A stretch of 64,000 bases of DNA, taken from positions 689,108-753,107 of the forward strand of contig NMRA01000129.1 in NCBI GenBank assembly GCA_002633005.1. The letters run 5' to 3'. This DNA comes from Phoronis australis (Eukaryota; Phoronida; Phoronidae). Shown here one piece after another: positions 34,899 through 46,961 of the stretch. How positions within the stretch are numbered: position 1 is the stretch's first letter; the number at the start of each line of letters is the position of its first letter. A program made the position numbers and the translations under genes. The notes under the pieces are model-generated. The model was not told where the DNA came from. It was given only the letters and a program-made list of their open reading frames with translations, and ran no database searches.

Positions 34899-37800
34899 TC
34901 ACACGGTGCCCGATTTCTCAATCGATTCGCTTTTCTTAAGCTCTTCCTCCACTTCTTTAGATGGGCGATTGACAACTGGATGACGTGCGTACAAGAGTGT
35001 CGCTGCAGATACAACAAAGATGGCCACCACAGTATAGACGTCGATAGGAATATTGAAGATAATCCAACATAATATGGCTGTGAACATCAGCTCCAGGGCG
35101 CTGGCAAATGTCTTAAGAATAGAGTTCAGGTTGCGCAAGAAAAGGCTGGTCACAATACCTATGGCGGCATTGTTAATGACTATAGCTATTACTTTCCACT
35201 GCATTATGGAAGCTATATTTTCTCCAGTGAATGCCACTGACAAGTCGCCCTTGAAACCTAGGAATATGATATTACATATAATAGAGTCAAAATACATGAA
35301 AAAGTTCTGCAACATGATATGAATACCGTAGCCTGTGTCCTTCAGTAGAAATTCATTGTAGACGCCTGCAAAGCAGGAACAGAACACCTGAACTAGGATG
35401 AGGACGAGATGAACATTGATGTACGACCACATTGAAGACGCACTCGAAGCTTCTGTAGTGCTGGAGCCCTTGGAGTCGAAATGTACCTCTTTTATGATGC
35501 AACCACAAGTAAGTAGGAGCAGTGAGAACCATTGTATCTTGCTCAGCTGTTTCTTGAAGAGCAACTGAAATGTGAAAACAAACTATTTGATCAGGCATAT
35601 ATTGAAGCACAGCGAATTCCTCCATGTCCTCCAAGAATTGCAACACTGGGAATTTCTGGAAAGAGGCCCATGGGCAGATATTTGAAAAATGACCTTTCAA
35701 AAGGATCAAATGAAACTGAATATATACCTGGGCGCAATTGCAGAAACTGTTTGAAATAAACATGTCTTTGTTAATGCATGTAGTATTATCTCATCACTAA
35801 GTATTTTATTCTTTCATACTTATTTCACATACAGCAAACACAGTGCTTTAAAACTCTCCTTCACATTATAATCATATGTTTAGCTACCAACAAAGTCACC
35901 CAATATCTCGTTAAACGAGACTCATTTGAGTGAAATTGCACTCCCAAAATAAACAAAATTTTTACAGCAAAACATATTACATACATATTTTCAAAACATA
36001 TTACATACATATTTTCAAAACATAAACAGTTCTTAAAAACACCCGTGGGCGTACTTTCAGAAAAATTTTATGAAAATACAACCATGGGTGTACTTTTGAG
36101 AGGGTTTATTATCGGAAATTCTCGGTAGTGAATAAATACAATCCTCAGTGATGGCATACATCATGATTATGCAAATAAGCAGAGGTGATGATTACTGGAG
36201 CACTCCCATAAAACGAGTTGACATGCTGCTAACTGGCATGAGGGGTGGGGAATTGGAGAAAGTGGCATTGTTTCAAGTCAGGTAGGTTTTCGACTATGTC
36301 ATTTGGTATGCGTTGTTGTGACATGCGTCACACAAATTGCAATCAGCATTGACTGTAGAGTGATTTTTGATGGCAAATAACACAAATACACATCGAGTGA
36401 GCAGTGTGAGCTGGCTTGTCGACAGAATCCTCGGTGACATATAGGACAAAAATGTAACAAGGGTACCAGTGTGTTATAATATCTCCATTTGTGATATGCA
36501 AACGATTTGCCCTCGTTCAAATACTTTTGTACACCAAGAATATCAATATAATAATCACTGGCCCAAATATGTTTCATGTTTCACAACATACTGTACTTGT
36601 CGGGGTTACCGCCTAGGGTACTTAAATTACGAACTTAAGAATAGGGGGTGGGCGTTAACCAGAATATGGGCACTTAACAATGAAAGTTTTGAAAAATAAG
36701 GAGTGAATGGTTACCCAAACAGTCGATCAGGTTAATCCCCAGGGAGCTACATTGGCGTCAGACTTCCCCCGAAAGAGTCAAACAAAATATCGGTAGATCT
36801 TAGACAATATAGTAAGGGACTTACCATCCAGAATGGAGTGATCAGGCACAGCAGTTCAATGTTCTGACACAGCTTGTTTAGGAAGAATATTTTTGAATTT
36901 TTCGAAACAACAACCATATGCACATGAGCTGGCCATGCACTGCTCAATTGAATGCGTTCATCATTTTTTGCTCTCGAGTACTATAACATTAGGATGAGCA
37001 AGAGCCAAAAGAATCATTTCATTTACTCTTCAGTAAAGAGTAAGATCCAAATAATAAAGGTAAGATCCCGCTAAAATTGACAGACCATTACTCAAAGGTA
37101 AGCGAGTTGCATACTTTTTGGGAGCTAAAATTCAGATGAGATTGGTGTTCACATTGTCACAGCACTTTTTAAGAATTCTCCTCTATATAAATTGGAGGTA
37201 TGCTAGAAGTCAGGCCTGGGCATTTAAAAGTAAAAATCTGTAAATTTTGGGGGTGGGTAGTGAGCTGAGAATGGGTGTTAATCCAAACAAGTACGGTACA
37301 TTTATTAACCTAAAATTGGGACAGAAATAATTCAGAAATCATCAACTAGATACCAATTCATAAATCTTGAATATCCCATAATGTGCCAGACCTGCACTAA
37401 ATAATCTCCCACATACGTATAAAAACAGGCTATATTCATATTTAATGCAAATGAAACACATGAGTTCAAATTCAATGGTTCAGGTATTTAAAAAAATATT
37501 GCAACCATAACTGTGCCAAGCGATATATATTCTTTATTTAATCTTACTTAGTATTAGTGTTATAGTCACTCCGAGCCTATAGCTATTCTATTCTACAAAT
37601 TTAGGATAGATTAGAGATGTTACTCAACAGCTCTGCACACAACACTCATGTGCAAATAAATGACTTATGCAGCTGGACAAAATGACTTAATCTAGGCCAG
37701 CTTATTAGTATTGTGTGAGGCAGTGTGGCTCACAACAGATTAGGGTCTGAGTAAGGAGAGCCTCCTGGTCAACTTCAACCATACAACAATGACAGCTAGT

Positions 37801-40285
37801 TTCAAGAGTAGCGCCTGCAGAGATGCTTCAATAAACTTTGCAAGGAAGTGTTGCAAGTGCTGCACTCTATTATGGGTTGAACAAACAGCAATTGTATCAT
37901 ATTTTAGGAGTAATTACACCTCCCAAGACCACTAATCATGGTGTTTCTCCTTTAAGGATAGTCCTATAAATACTCTCAGCAATCAGATGTCAGACATAGT
38001 AATAGATATAATGTTCGTATGTAGCACTTATACAGCCCAAACAATGGGCCAAATTGTTTCTGGGTTACTCCAAAGATCTGAGCCACAAGTTTTAACTTGA
38101 GAGGTGGTTCAAAAAATGACAAATCGCGTGCCGCACTTCAACTAATCTTTTAAAAGCAGGGCAACCGTTTTAGATGTTATTTTTACAAAAAAAAACACAA
38201 AGCTCGGTTATATTGGAGAAACACTTCTCATCCTTAATCACTGTTCCCAGTCTTGTGTTTAGTATCTAAGCAATATTAGTTGACGTGAACAGTCCAGCAA
38301 ATGGCTTGCATCTTGGTTCTGTGACCGTTTCAAACGAGCAAACACAATAATGTCTGACTAGGTATTGAACACAGCCTACGTCAGTAATTTGCTCAATGGA
38401 AGTCAACGTAGAATCTGTGACCATTTCAAACGAGCAAACACAATAATATCTGACTAGTTATTGGACCTATTGTTTCACTGATGGTATACACATGCTAGGC
38501 AACAGTAACTAAGGCGGGGAAATGTCTCTACAAGATTAAACAGGGGATCTATATTTTTAGTGTTTAGGTGATATCCAAAATGGCTGTTTTACCCTTTCAA
38601 TTTCAGGTGATGCGGCAGGTCAAGTTCAGTGGTTTTTGCTTTTGGTCATTGGAAATACAGTGTGTCCCAAACATCTGTACCTACCACTCATTTCAAGTAG
38701 ATAAGACCCTATGCCCGGGCCTACGCCTAACTGCGAAAATTGACACAAGCTGACACATGCTCTGTACGCATAAGAATGTCACACAAACACCTCACTTTTG
38801 AAGAGTGAAAATTTATCGTGCAACTGGCAAATGTGTAGTCATTGTTCAGGCTACGTGACATTAATTTTCTACCCAGGTTCATAAACAATGCATTTATTTC
38901 GGTTCAAAGACTTCATTCTTTTTTGATCACCTCAGTAATTTTTCTTCCAAGTCAGTGAAGTGTGAGAGCATTTTGGGGCACCCTGTAGCATTTGGTGTCC
39001 ACCACTTGGACTTATAGATCAAGTCAAAGTTAAACCAGAATGACACATTATTCGGCCATAATTGTGAGAATCATTCGAAACAGACGTTCAGCATAAACAT
39101 GAGAAGACTCACCTGGAACACGATTCCCGTGACCACGACCCTGAACTGCAACAACAAGTAATAGGTGGTGGGGTCGTAAGCCTGTAGATTGGTGAAGGCC
39201 AGATTGTTGTACAGCGCGTACAGGATGGAGGGTACAAAATAGAGCATGAACACCTTCAGGTTGCTGCGGATCTCTGAACACATGGTGGACAATGAAGGGT
39301 TGCTGGAAGAACACAGGTACACTGAATAGAGGAAACCCCATTACAGTGGTTAGTTGGTAATGCTTGAAGTAAGTCTTCTCCTATTCAGCAAATAACATTG
39401 AAGACAAGTGAAATTTTCTTTAGTCAATTTTCTCAACAAAATAGAATACGACAATTTAAGTCTACTATTAGTTTGCTTTTTTGGGTGGACGTTACAAAAC
39501 AACAAAAGTTATATTTCCACCATTTCCAGCAAAGTTATTAAGCTTTGAAAAGGAAAATGACAATTTTACCAATTATTTTTAGCAAAGAAGTGAAGATTTA
39601 CTGTAAAGATGCACTTTTTCAACTACAATATGGCAGACAAACGGAATAGGATGGTCCAAGATAGAAATCTCCTTCGTCCTGGAGGTAGCAAAGCATGTTG
39701 TTATATTAGCATCGTTTTAGAAATGTCAGGCTGACTCTAGGAATCATGTTGAAAATATCACACCCACAGATATGTCTCAAGTTTATCCAAATTTCTGCTG
39801 TTAGCCCATAACAAAGCAGTAAAACTTCTCTGGCACTGGAGAGTCAAATGCAGTTAATGCAGTCAAGAAAACTTGAAAAAACAAGGCCCAAAAATAACAT
39901 GAGATATTCCAAAGGCTCTACAATGAGGCCCTAGAACTGCTTAACAAAACTGTGGGTAAACACTGCGAGATTCAAGTGCCACTGTGTCAGTAGTACATTG
40001 ATATAATAGGACTTGTGGCAAATACAAATGCACAGAAATCAGGCACTTCAAAAGTACTTATTCACTCGCAGATTCATTATTGATGGATGTTCAAAGGAGT
40101 TGGAGTCAATGTAGAGGTTAGCAAGATATATTCTCTACCCACAGGCAACATTACGTCCCTTACTTACTCCTTGAGATAGAGGATGGTGGCAGCAAACATC
40201 TTGAGCACCTCTGACAGCAGAACTGCAGTGGTGGGGTTGTATGTGTACTTGTTGCTTTTGTCCCGGCTCGCAGTCACCAAAATTC
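34899..40285 (-). CDS. Nucleotide-sugar transporter, SLC35A family, first exon not found
   Basis: Three exons are clear: 40285-40168, 39302-39113 and 35564-34899 (stop TGA). Their junctions join in phases 2 and 0 with GTAAGT/GTGAGT donors and pyrimidine-rich acceptors. About 323 residues are covered. Landmarks are TYNPTTAVLLSEVLKMFAAT, FVPSILYALYNNLAF and VYNEFLLKDTGYGIHIMLQN, the SLC35A signature blocks, with eight or so hydrophobic helices, and a charged tail rich in Lys/Glu. The family exchanges UDP- or CMP-sugars in the Golgi membrane. The closest paralogues seem to be the SLC35A4/A5 type, but the substrate cannot be told. The 5' exon, encoding the first helix and ending in phase 1, should lie above 40285 on the plus scale; I could not identify it, perhaps because transposons crowd that stretch. 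Confidence 0.88.
35565..39112 (-). other. 3.5-kb intron of the SLC35A-type gene
   Basis: Contains a 24-bp unit repeated twice (35964-36022, ACATATTACATACATATTTT), a dispersed repeat at 36020-36110 related to 47640-47715 in inverse orientation, and a 50-bp direct repeat (38318-38368 and 38413-38461, beginning TCTGTGACC-TTTCAAACGAG). No coding sequence recognised. Confidence 0.7.
39303..40167 (-). other. Intron of the SLC35A-type gene
   Basis: Lies between donor AAGGA|GTAAGT and acceptor TGTTCTTCCAG. Nothing else recognised. Confidence 0.75.
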
Positions 40286-40449
40286 CTGAAAACAGTCAGA
40301 ACTGTCCAGTCAGCATGCACTCACAAAATTCCAGCACACCCGCCACATTTTGTTTCATCAGGAATATGGTGTGAACTCGCTGGAAAAGGACATTTTAAGT
40401 GTTATCAATAGAATCATTCCACTGGCATCTGAGACTTCTGACCAGAAAT

Positions 40450-40566
40450 AGCATACTATATGTTGTACACATACTAGTGGCGTACTGCTTAGTAAGGACC
40501 AGCGTTTGACTAGTACTAGCATACTATATGTTGTACACATACTAGTAATGTACTGCTTAGTAATGA
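40450..40566. repeat. Imperfect direct repeat, two units of about 48 bp
   Basis: GCATACTATATGTTGTACAC is followed by ATACTAGT and a TACTGCTTAGTAA-GA stretch in both units, starting at 40451 and 40519, 68-69 bp apart. Confidence 0.7.
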
Positions 40567-40789
40567 TCTGTGGTTTGTTAAACCCTTGTTCTAGGAAATT
40601 TGTGCAGAATTGAGCTTCATATGGACGGCTGCAATTGGGCACTTCTGAAATTCTGAGCCAAAGCGTCATACCTTTGTGTATTTGAAGAGGCCCAGTCTAT
40701 TGAACACTATTAAAACTTAAAATTCTCCAATAACTTTGAAGTAAACAACATTGACAGCTTGTTATGAGCGTGTAATGCAATGGATAAAG

Positions 40790-41565
40790 TGTGAGTCAAA
40801 TACTGGAATAAAATCTTACAAAAATTAGCGACGTTGTGTCCGCATCTCACAGACTTCAGCTTGGCTTGTGGCGTTATCGTTATTCTGGCCAATTGGAGGC
40901 GCTTTGACCAGACGGGGCGGCATTGACGTCAGAACGCCATCACATACGTGTGACAAAACGAATCTTAAACCGCCACACGAGTAGGAGAACTCACACTGAT
41001 TCCCTACATCCAGGATCTTTCTGACCGCCTCAAGAGGACATTTAAACAGTTTGAGATTTCCATCATCCACAAACCATTTAATTCTCTCTGCAGCCAACTG
41101 GTTAATGTCAAGGACAAGACCCCCAAGGGTAATAAATCATGTGTTGTCTATGGTGTCCAGTGTAAGGATCCCCAGTGCTCAGACAGTTACATTGGTGAAA
41201 CAAAACAGTCCATAAAAGTGCGTATGTCACAACATCGTCGTCCTACTCACGGGGACACTTATGATTCGGCTATTTTTAGCCACCTGTGCACCACTGGACA
41301 GGATATCAATACTGATGATGTCACTATCCTAGACTTTGAGGAAGACTGGTTCAGAAGGGGTGTAAAGGAAGCTCTCCATGAGGCAGTTTATAATTCGATT
41401 TGTCACACGTATAAGATGGTGTTCTGACGTCAATGCTGCGCTGTCTGGTCAAAATGCCACCAAATGGCCAGAATAACAATAACGTCACAAGTCAAGCTGA
41501 AGTCTGAGACGCGGACGTAACGTCGTTAAGTTTTTATTCCAGTATTAGACTCAAACTCAATCTGT
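40790..41565 (+). mobile_element. Penelope-like element fragment between inverted arms
   Basis: Left arm 40790-40975 and right arm 41395-41565 are inverted copies, by eye about 80-85% alike, sharing for example ATACTGGAATAAAA, ATTGACGTCAGAAC and TACGTGTGACAAA. Between them lies a GIY-YIG endonuclease coding region. Penelope-like elements are the known group that carries this nuclease at the C-terminus and often has complex terminal repeats. Reverse transcriptase is missing, so it is a truncated copy. Confidence 0.75.
40969..41427 (+). CDS. GIY-YIG endonuclease domain of a Penelope-like element, partial
   Basis: An uninterrupted frame of about 150 codons ends at TGA 41425-41427. It opens with the pre-nuclease segment (LIPYIQDLSDRLKRTFKQF, IHKPFNSL) that follows the reverse transcriptase in these elements, then CVVYGVQC and DSYIGETKQSIKVRMSQH, the GIY-YIG core with the catalytic Arg, then SAIFSHL and a late acidic stretch DFEEDWFRRGVKEALHEA with the catalytic Glu. 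Several Cys residues lie ahead of the core. No start codon is expected, since this is the tail of a longer polyprotein. The intact frame suggests a fairly young insertion, or a fragment with chance survival. Confidence 0.85.
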   Translation, partial: TATRVGELTLIPYIQDLSDRLKRTFKQFEISIIHKPFNSLCSQLVNVKDKTPKGNKSCVVYGVQCKDPQCSDSYIGETKQSIKVRMSQHRRPTHGDTYDSAIFSHLCTTGQDINTDDVTILDFEEDWFRRGVKEALHEAVYNSICHTYKMVF

Positions 41566-41569
41566 TTTC

Positions 41570-43083
41570 TTAACTGGATGTCTCAAAGTTTTCGTGTAAC
41601 GCAATGCTCGATACAACCTATTTCGCTTAGACTACCGCATCAGTGAAGACTCTCAGTGACTAAACGACATTAAACCAAGTCAGTTTTGATGCGTCATGTA
41701 TCAACAATCCTTAGGCAAGCACCTGTCAAGATCCTTCCTAGACAAAAATAAAATTACTTTACCTTCAATACAACCAGTCTTTCACTGTAGACGCGTTACT
41801 GGTGTAGCATTTATCAGTAAACAGTTTTAAAAAAATTCGCTAAGCAGCAACACCGTTGACCCCATTTATCAAGTCGTTCAATAAACAGGACCTCGAGCAT
41901 TCCATGAGTTTGTGTCAACCAAGTGCTTCTCAAGAACTAAAGATAAGAGTTTAGTCCAAACTACTAAACTGCATAATTATCTGTCTTACACAAACAGCTT
42001 TCATCTAGTGTTGGTAAGTTTTTATTTTATTTAATAATATATTCCACGTCCTCTGAGCACATAATATTATAGTAGGCATCGCCTGCAGCTTAGTTGGTGC
42101 ACCTTACTCTACTTTTGGGAAGGATTATTTGATTCCCAGCCTGTGTACACTCGGGAAACCAATTGCCATATGCCTAAACATAAAATCGGCTTGTTGTCAA
42201 CTTGTCATGCTTGTAGAATTTGTCCTTTTAAAAGTTATACTGTGAATAGGATTTTATTTAACTCTAGCAATTATAACGTATTCATTGATTTCAAAATTTT
42301 CTTTAATTTATCAGAGTTATTTGAACTGGCATAATGTGTCTTATGGCCATCAAATGCTGCCCCCTTTTTTAAAAACAGGAAAACGCATACACACTAACAC
42401 ATACTAAACGGCCAACCAAACAGTGGAAATTGGTTTATAATTCTATATCAATGGCACATTGTTTTTACTGACATCAAGTTAATTTAATTAGATCAGAATT
42501 TTTGTTTTGGAATGTAAATAATTTTGAAGTAGAAACAATAAAATAATCAGGACATGAACATTAAGAGACAACATACAAACTACAAGTTGACAAGAACCTA
42601 ACATTTTTGCCACCAGATGTTTAAACTTTTTCCATAAACATGTATAGTACATACCACTCGGAAAAAAGAAAAGTTAAAAAATACAATAATCAGTGTTCAA
42701 ATATGTTACAAAATTCTTTGAAATGTGATAAGTTCGACATTGTAGCACTTTTTGTATTTGCAATCAAAATTCACTTTTTTCGATTTCTTTTAAAAATCAT
42801 TAAAGCTTAAATGACTTTTTTGCCAAACCATTACCAATTGCTGATATCTTCTGACATTTTCAAAGACATCATTCATTCAGATTTCAAACTATCCTTTTTC
42901 AAATTTTGTTTTGGGGTCACAGTACTGCAGCCACAAGCCGTAAGTCAATAGGGAATTTCGAAATATGCATTTTTTTCATTTGAAAAATACAACATTTTAT
43001 GATGTGGGTTTTATTTTATGTTGTTCAGCTACACAGTACTTATCATCTGGTTTTAGAGCAACCAGATGGCCATAGTGTTCATT
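41570..43083. other. 1.5 kb without a recognised gene
   Basis: AT-rich. The missing first exon of the SLC35A-type gene could be here, but I found no clear ATG exon with a membrane helix and phase-1 donor. Confidence 0.5.
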
Positions 43084-43762
43084 ACTTGGCGGAATTCTTC
43101 CGCCAAGTATGTTGGTCTGACAGGAAGTTTTTTTTTTTTTGTTTGTTTGTTCGCTCTCTACAGGCCGCAATTTTCGTCCGATTTTCACGAAATTTGCACA
43201 CAACGTGTAGATCGGAAAATGCTAGAACGCTATTGTTTTTGGTCATGATCGGATACAAAATGGCGGACGTGACGGCCATTTTGTATCCGTTTTCATAGTC
43301 AAATACTCGTAGAGGCCGCATTTTTCGACCTACATGACTGAAAATCGGTACGAATATACTAGAACGCATGTTCTACAATTGTGCAGAAAATCGTTGACTT
43401 CCGGTTAAAGATGGTGGAAATATTGGACGTGGTGCATGCGCACCCCGAAATATGGCCAAAAACGTTTTCTCCTGTAGAGGGCGTATTTGCAAACCAATTA
43501 CTTTCAAACTGGTCACGTGTTTGTTGAGTTTAATAAGCTTTTATAAAAAATTATTGAACCGGAAGTCACTTTCAAGATGGCGGCTGTGGGGCATGTTCAC
43601 ATGGTTTCAATCGCTCTGGTGTCGCATTTTTTATGGGAAGAGCAAATGACGTGAATTTTTGCATGTGGATTCCTTGAAGTATGGCCTTTCAAAAAGTCTG
43701 CGAGAGCGTATTTCTCAGACTTACCGTTTTCGAGTTATTTGACTTTGAATTTCAAAAAAAAN

Positions 43763-43901
43763 NNNNNNNNNNNNNNNNNNNNNNNNNNNNNNNNNNNNNN
43801 NNNNNNNNNNNNNNNNNNNNNNNNNNNNNNNNNNNNNNNNNNNNNNNNNNNNNNNNNNNNNNNNNNNNNNNNNNNNNNNNNNNNNNNNNNNNNNNNNNNN
43901 N
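43763..43901. other. Assembly gap (run of N)
   Basis: Unresolved bases; it falls just before the direct repeats, which may explain the failed assembly. Confidence 0.98.
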
Positions 43902-44440
43902 TTTTGGTTATGCCTAGTTGACCCAGACTGACCCAGCCAGCACTGTCCTACTGTAAAGCATGCCTCGTCCGTAATTTTGCGCCATCTATTGTTCTTTATT
44001 GTAGTTGATTGTATGCTCTATCAAAGTATGTAGAGTTGTGGACGGGCTTTCAGACGATATTTTCCATTTTGCGCTACAACGTCTACTTTTGAATTATTCG
44101 AGATTTTCGAATGCCGTTGTTCATTCGGTCACCTATGAAAGGACGCAGCTGGCTGGCTTTCAGTTCACTTTATTTTGGTTATGCCTAGTTGACCCAGACT
44201 GACCCAGCCAGCACTGTCCTACTGCAGACTGGACCGTCATGTTGCGCCATCTATTGTTCTTTGTTGTAGTTGATTGTATGCTCTCTATTTAATTTCTTCG
44301 CTAGTCACATGAATGTTATCGTGTTTGCCAAACTACCACTTTAGATAGAGTTTTGAACGGGCTTTCATTCTTTATTGTAGTTGATTGTATGCTCTCTATT
44401 TAATTTCTTCGCTAGTCACACGAATGATATCGTGTTCGTT
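43902..44440. repeat. Direct repeats, two long copies and one partial
   Basis: TTTTGGTTATGCCTAGTTGA starts units at 43902 and 44173, about 115 bp each, both going on to GCGCCATCTATTGTTCTTT and GTAGTTGATTGTATGCTCT. A partial third (44366-44437) repeats the last part together with ATTTAATTTCTTCGCTAGTC. Confidence 0.85.
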
Positions 44441-44465
44441 GTCTTTTCGATTAATTCCGCCAAGT

Positions 44466-46037
44466 GTCGCTCTTCCGAGCGCTCTCGTTAGGTCTTTAAA
44501 CATGCCATGAAATTTTCAAGGGTTCGCTAGCTGAAAAAGTGCCATTTTTGGTGGTCTAAATTTTAAATAACTCCACAACCATCCAATATCTTTCAGAAAT
44601 TCGAATACTGATGCCAACTGCAAGTCAAAATCTATCATTTGAAATCAATTTCATGTGTTTCCGATGAAATTGGTATTTTGCTTTGCTCAATCACCCTATT
44701 TAGATAGTGCCACCGTCTCTACTTAGCACTGGAGACGATGAGGACCTCATACTAGTAGGGCCTTCATACGCCGGAAGCTTTTCGTGTTCATCATATCCCC
44801 CAGTGCGTGCACTGTAACAATGGCCAGTTACCGATTTGGGCAACTGAATGAAAGACTTCTTGAAAAAGTTTGTGAAGTATAATTCGCCAAAGGCATATGC
44901 AGGGCCTATGCAAACATCACCATTTTTACAATATGACCACATAGACCTAAACACATGAATTTTGTATCGTTTGATTACCTTTATCATCATCATTCCAAAA
45001 ATACTGGTATATGAATGTGTCCCCTACCACATTTTTTCACTATTTTATCATCAATTTCTGTTCGCACTATTTCCCAGTTGACACTGCCATGTTTGCTCAA
45101 CTCAAGATACAGCGACACCTGTTGCTAATGAATGAAACAGCATCATCGATTCTGAATAGTGTTTGCCTGCAAAATTCCCCCTAAAGTTTTCCTGAAATAA
45201 CATGGAGGAACAAGGGGTAGCATTTCACCCTTTTCAGATTTTATTTAGAATTGTGATCGTTTGACTACTTTTCCTTGAAATTGTCTGAAGTGATAACCTT
45301 TTCATCAATTTGGACCTTAAAACAACCTAGTCTTTTTGTAGGTTCTTGCTAGCAGATGCGTACCAAGGTCACCATAGGATCAAATTCGAACCCTTGGGAC
45401 TGAAGCTCTGGGACAAGGACAGACGGGTCTTGGTCAAACTCATGAAAAGCGACGCTCTGCAGAATATTGGTGTCAGTAGATTAGTTCACTTTTTGACCAC
45501 CATGTGACTCCTTCCATTCAACATGGCAGCAGTGAAAACTGGAAGTTCCGGATCACTATGCTCGGAGGTGACAGCCTCGTTTGAGATATATGGGCGACCC
45601 ACGTGGTTTTTAGTTTATTAGGTGCTGCTTTCATCAGTTGAAGACTGAACCTCAACTTGATAAGACGTACTACCGACCAAGCGAAGCAAGAATGCAGGTG
45701 AGCGCCCGGCCCTCTCATGTTGTGAGTTAGCCTATAAGGGGTCTAATTGAGCTTAAGTAAGAGTTCACTATAGTACCATTTAGCTGGGAAATAGTGCGAG
45801 CAGAAATTTCACAATAAAATACTAACTAAGGCAGGGAAAAGGGTCAATTGGAGAAATTTCCATGACCATGTCTTTGGACAGATAACGTTGCTAGGAATCG
45901 AACGATACCAAACTCATATAGACCACTGTCTTCATATTGTAAACAATTACCCATCGCAATGTATATCATCCCACTGTGAACCAATTCAACAGTCGTCTAG
46001 TGCAGTACTAGTAGCAGTGCCGTGGCAGTGTGCCGGT
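44466..46037. other. No gene established; two orphan coding-like frames
   Basis: Minus frame 44993-44700 ends ...EKLPAYEGPTSMRSSSSPVL and a stop. A plus frame at 45343-45510 follows a good acceptor (CTTTTTGTAG) and reads FLLADAYQGHHRIKF, then KLWDKDRRVLVKLMKSDALQ, ending at TGA. Both look more coding-like than their surroundings, but I cannot name a family or connect them to other exons. Confidence 0.3.
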
Positions 46038-46953
46038 TAGGCAATGACCATCACCTCTGTTGGCCCGAACCAGAGGCGATGCAGCTCCTATAGGCGCTCT
46101 GTACGCCAGAAGCTTTTCGGCGAATTATGCCTCGCACCGACTAAACCATCAAAGTCACGTTATTATAAATACCTTTTACACATAGAGGAACACCTTAGGA
46201 GGTTGTCGATGTGTTTAATTCCTTCCAACTCGAACAAATACTCCCGTTATGAAACTTTTTCTTCTAACAGTCCCTATTTCAGTTCCCAAAATCGTGAAAT
46301 CAACATTTTTATACTGCGCACGATCCAATTTTTACAGCGCTCGCTAGGTGATGTGCCTTCAAGACCTCAATCTTTAAATAGGCCAAAGGTGAGCCATTGC
46401 GGTCTTGTCAGTCAAATGTTCGTTTCCAAAATGCCACCACTTATACTTGTCTTTAATTGGCGTTACTTGAAACTGATTGTTTTTCAATGAATTATTGTTT
46501 GTATTTGATAAAAATAAATGCTGTTGATATGACATTTAATAGTCTTTGTGCACATATTTGACATTTTAATGTTTAACAACACGGCAAATGCACGGCTGAA
46601 TCCCGGCAGCACGTACGCAAAGGGCGGGAACTTCAGCTTTCAAAGTTCGCCGGTAGGACCGCAACACCTGACCTTTGGCCTGGTTAAAAAATGAAAATGT
46701 TGATTTCACGATTTTGGGAACTGAAATAGGGACTGTTAGAAAAAAAAGTTTCATAACGGGAGTATTTGTTCGAGTTGGAAGGAGACAACCTCCTAAGGTG
46801 TTCCTCTATGCGCAAAAGGTATTTATAACAACGTGACTTTGATGGTTTAGTCGGTGCGAGGCATAATTCGCCGAAAAGCTTCTGGCGTACAGAGCGCCTA
46901 TAGGGGCTGCATCGCCTCTGGTTCGGGCCAACAGAGGCGATGGTCATTGCCTA
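46038..46953. mobile_element. Fold-back DNA element, about 270-bp inverted arms
   Basis: The left arm (46038-46310) and right arm (46690-46953) are inverted copies, over 90% alike by eye. Each starts with TAGGCAATGACCATC-CCTC and contains TACGCCAGAAGCTTTTCGG. Flanks are GTGCCGGT at 46030-46037 and CTGCCGGT at 46954-46961: an 8-bp repeat with one mismatch, as hAT elements would give. A weaker inverted match continues inward (GGCCAAAGGT near 46381 and ACCTTTGGCC near 46671-46680). No transposase is present. Confidence 0.75.
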
Positions 46954-46961
46954 CTGCCGGT

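Larger units (their letters stand above)
43084..44465. mobile_element. Possible DNA transposon with 13-bp inverted ends and internal gap
   Basis: ACTTGGCGGAATT at 43084-43096 is repeated as its complement at 44453-44465. The left end is itself an 11-bp-arm palindrome (43084-43108). The interior holds AAATTTGCACACAACG-type text common in invertebrate repeats and direct repeats (see next entry). There is no recognisable protein, no clear target duplication, and an N run of about 140 bases inside, so this is a tentative call. Confidence 0.45.

Noticed and set aside
39048-39341. Alternative acceptor at 39322 for the second known SLC35A exon
   Set aside because: It would join out of frame; the acceptor TGTTCTTCCAG at 39303 joins in phase and matches the family.
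40358-40669. Candidate upstream exon of the SLC35A-type gene ending at a possible donor near 40670
   Set aside because: The only frame that would join in phase has no membrane helix and no ATG, and the region is a direct repeat.
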